Source: Accumulibacter sp.
GTDB taxonomy: Bacteria; Pseudomonadota; Gammaproteobacteria; Burkholderiales; Rhodocyclaceae
Reading direction: 5' to 3'
DNA length: 7,302 bases
NCBI GenBank assembly: GCA_031276375.1
Contig: JAISNE010000365.1
Location: 1-7,302, forward strand
Below, piece by piece: positions 7,279 to 7,302 of this stretch; the first letter of the stretch is position 1; each line of letters starts with the position of its first letter. Below the pieces are notes generated by a model. The model made no database searches and was not told the origin of the DNA. It was given only the letters and a program-made list of their open reading frames with translations. Made by a program: the position numbers and the translations under genes.

Positions 7279-7302
7279 TCATACCGCCAGCGCCTGCCTG
7301 GC
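7279..7302 (-). CDS. possible last seven codons of a gene upstream of ureA
   Basis: On the minus strand one frame reads ARQALAV then TGA, ending 31 bases before the ureA start. This spacing suits an upstream operon gene such as ureD, which often precedes ureA in betaproteobacteria. However, the ending does not look like the Arg-Ile-Trp-type C-terminus I would expect for UreD. Seven codons cannot identify a gene. Confidence 0.2.
   Translation of the reverse strand, partial: ARQALAV

Noticed and set aside
7248..7302. Extension of ureA upstream in the same open frame
   Set aside because: The conserved UreA N-terminus and an ideal AAGGAGG site place the start at 7247. The open frame upstream is too short to mean anything.

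Overview
The window looks like chromosomal DNA from a GC-rich betaproteobacterium. A Rhodocyclales or Burkholderiales-type relative is my guess, based on GC-rich third codon positions, the style of the proteins and a TAGAAT-type -10 box. No mobile element, CRISPR array, tRNA or rRNA was seen.

Layout from left to right: (1) bases 1-87, minus strand, hold the first 29 codons of a secreted protein with a twin-arginine-like leader; the rest lies outside the window, and the periplasmic binding protein of a urea or amide ABC transporter is a plausible guess from context only. (2) Bases 88-235 are a divergent promoter region with two inverted repeats, TACG-N8-CGTA and a perfect 7-2-7 palindrome, plus candidate promoters on both strands. 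(3) Bases 236-4574, plus strand, carry a two-gene signalling operon whose reading frames overlap by 11 bases. The first gene encodes a 1135-residue membrane hybrid histidine kinase whose sensor half is an entire NCS1-type (cytosine/purine/hydantoin permease-like) transporter, joined to the kinase through an eight-cysteine cluster. The second encodes a receiver / PAS-like / LuxR-type DNA-binding response regulator. (4) Bases 4575-4810 are a convergent intergenic region with a possible hairpin terminator and a tiny ORF. (5) Bases 4811-7247, minus strand, are ureA-ureB-ureC, the three structural subunits of a nickel urease, tightly packed with strong ribosome binding sites. (6) Bases 7248-7302 may hold the last seven codons of an upstream gene.

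Reading as a system: the kinase and regulator sit between urease and a divergently transcribed secreted protein. The simplest inference is that the NCS1-like domain senses a nitrogen compound (urea, or a purine, pyrimidine, hydantoin or allantoin-like compound) and that the LuxR-type regulator acts on the divergent promoter and perhaps on the urease genes. The transporter-kinase fusion with its cysteine cluster is the most unusual element here. The urease accessory genes ureD, ureE, ureF and ureG, needed for nickel insertion, are not in the window.
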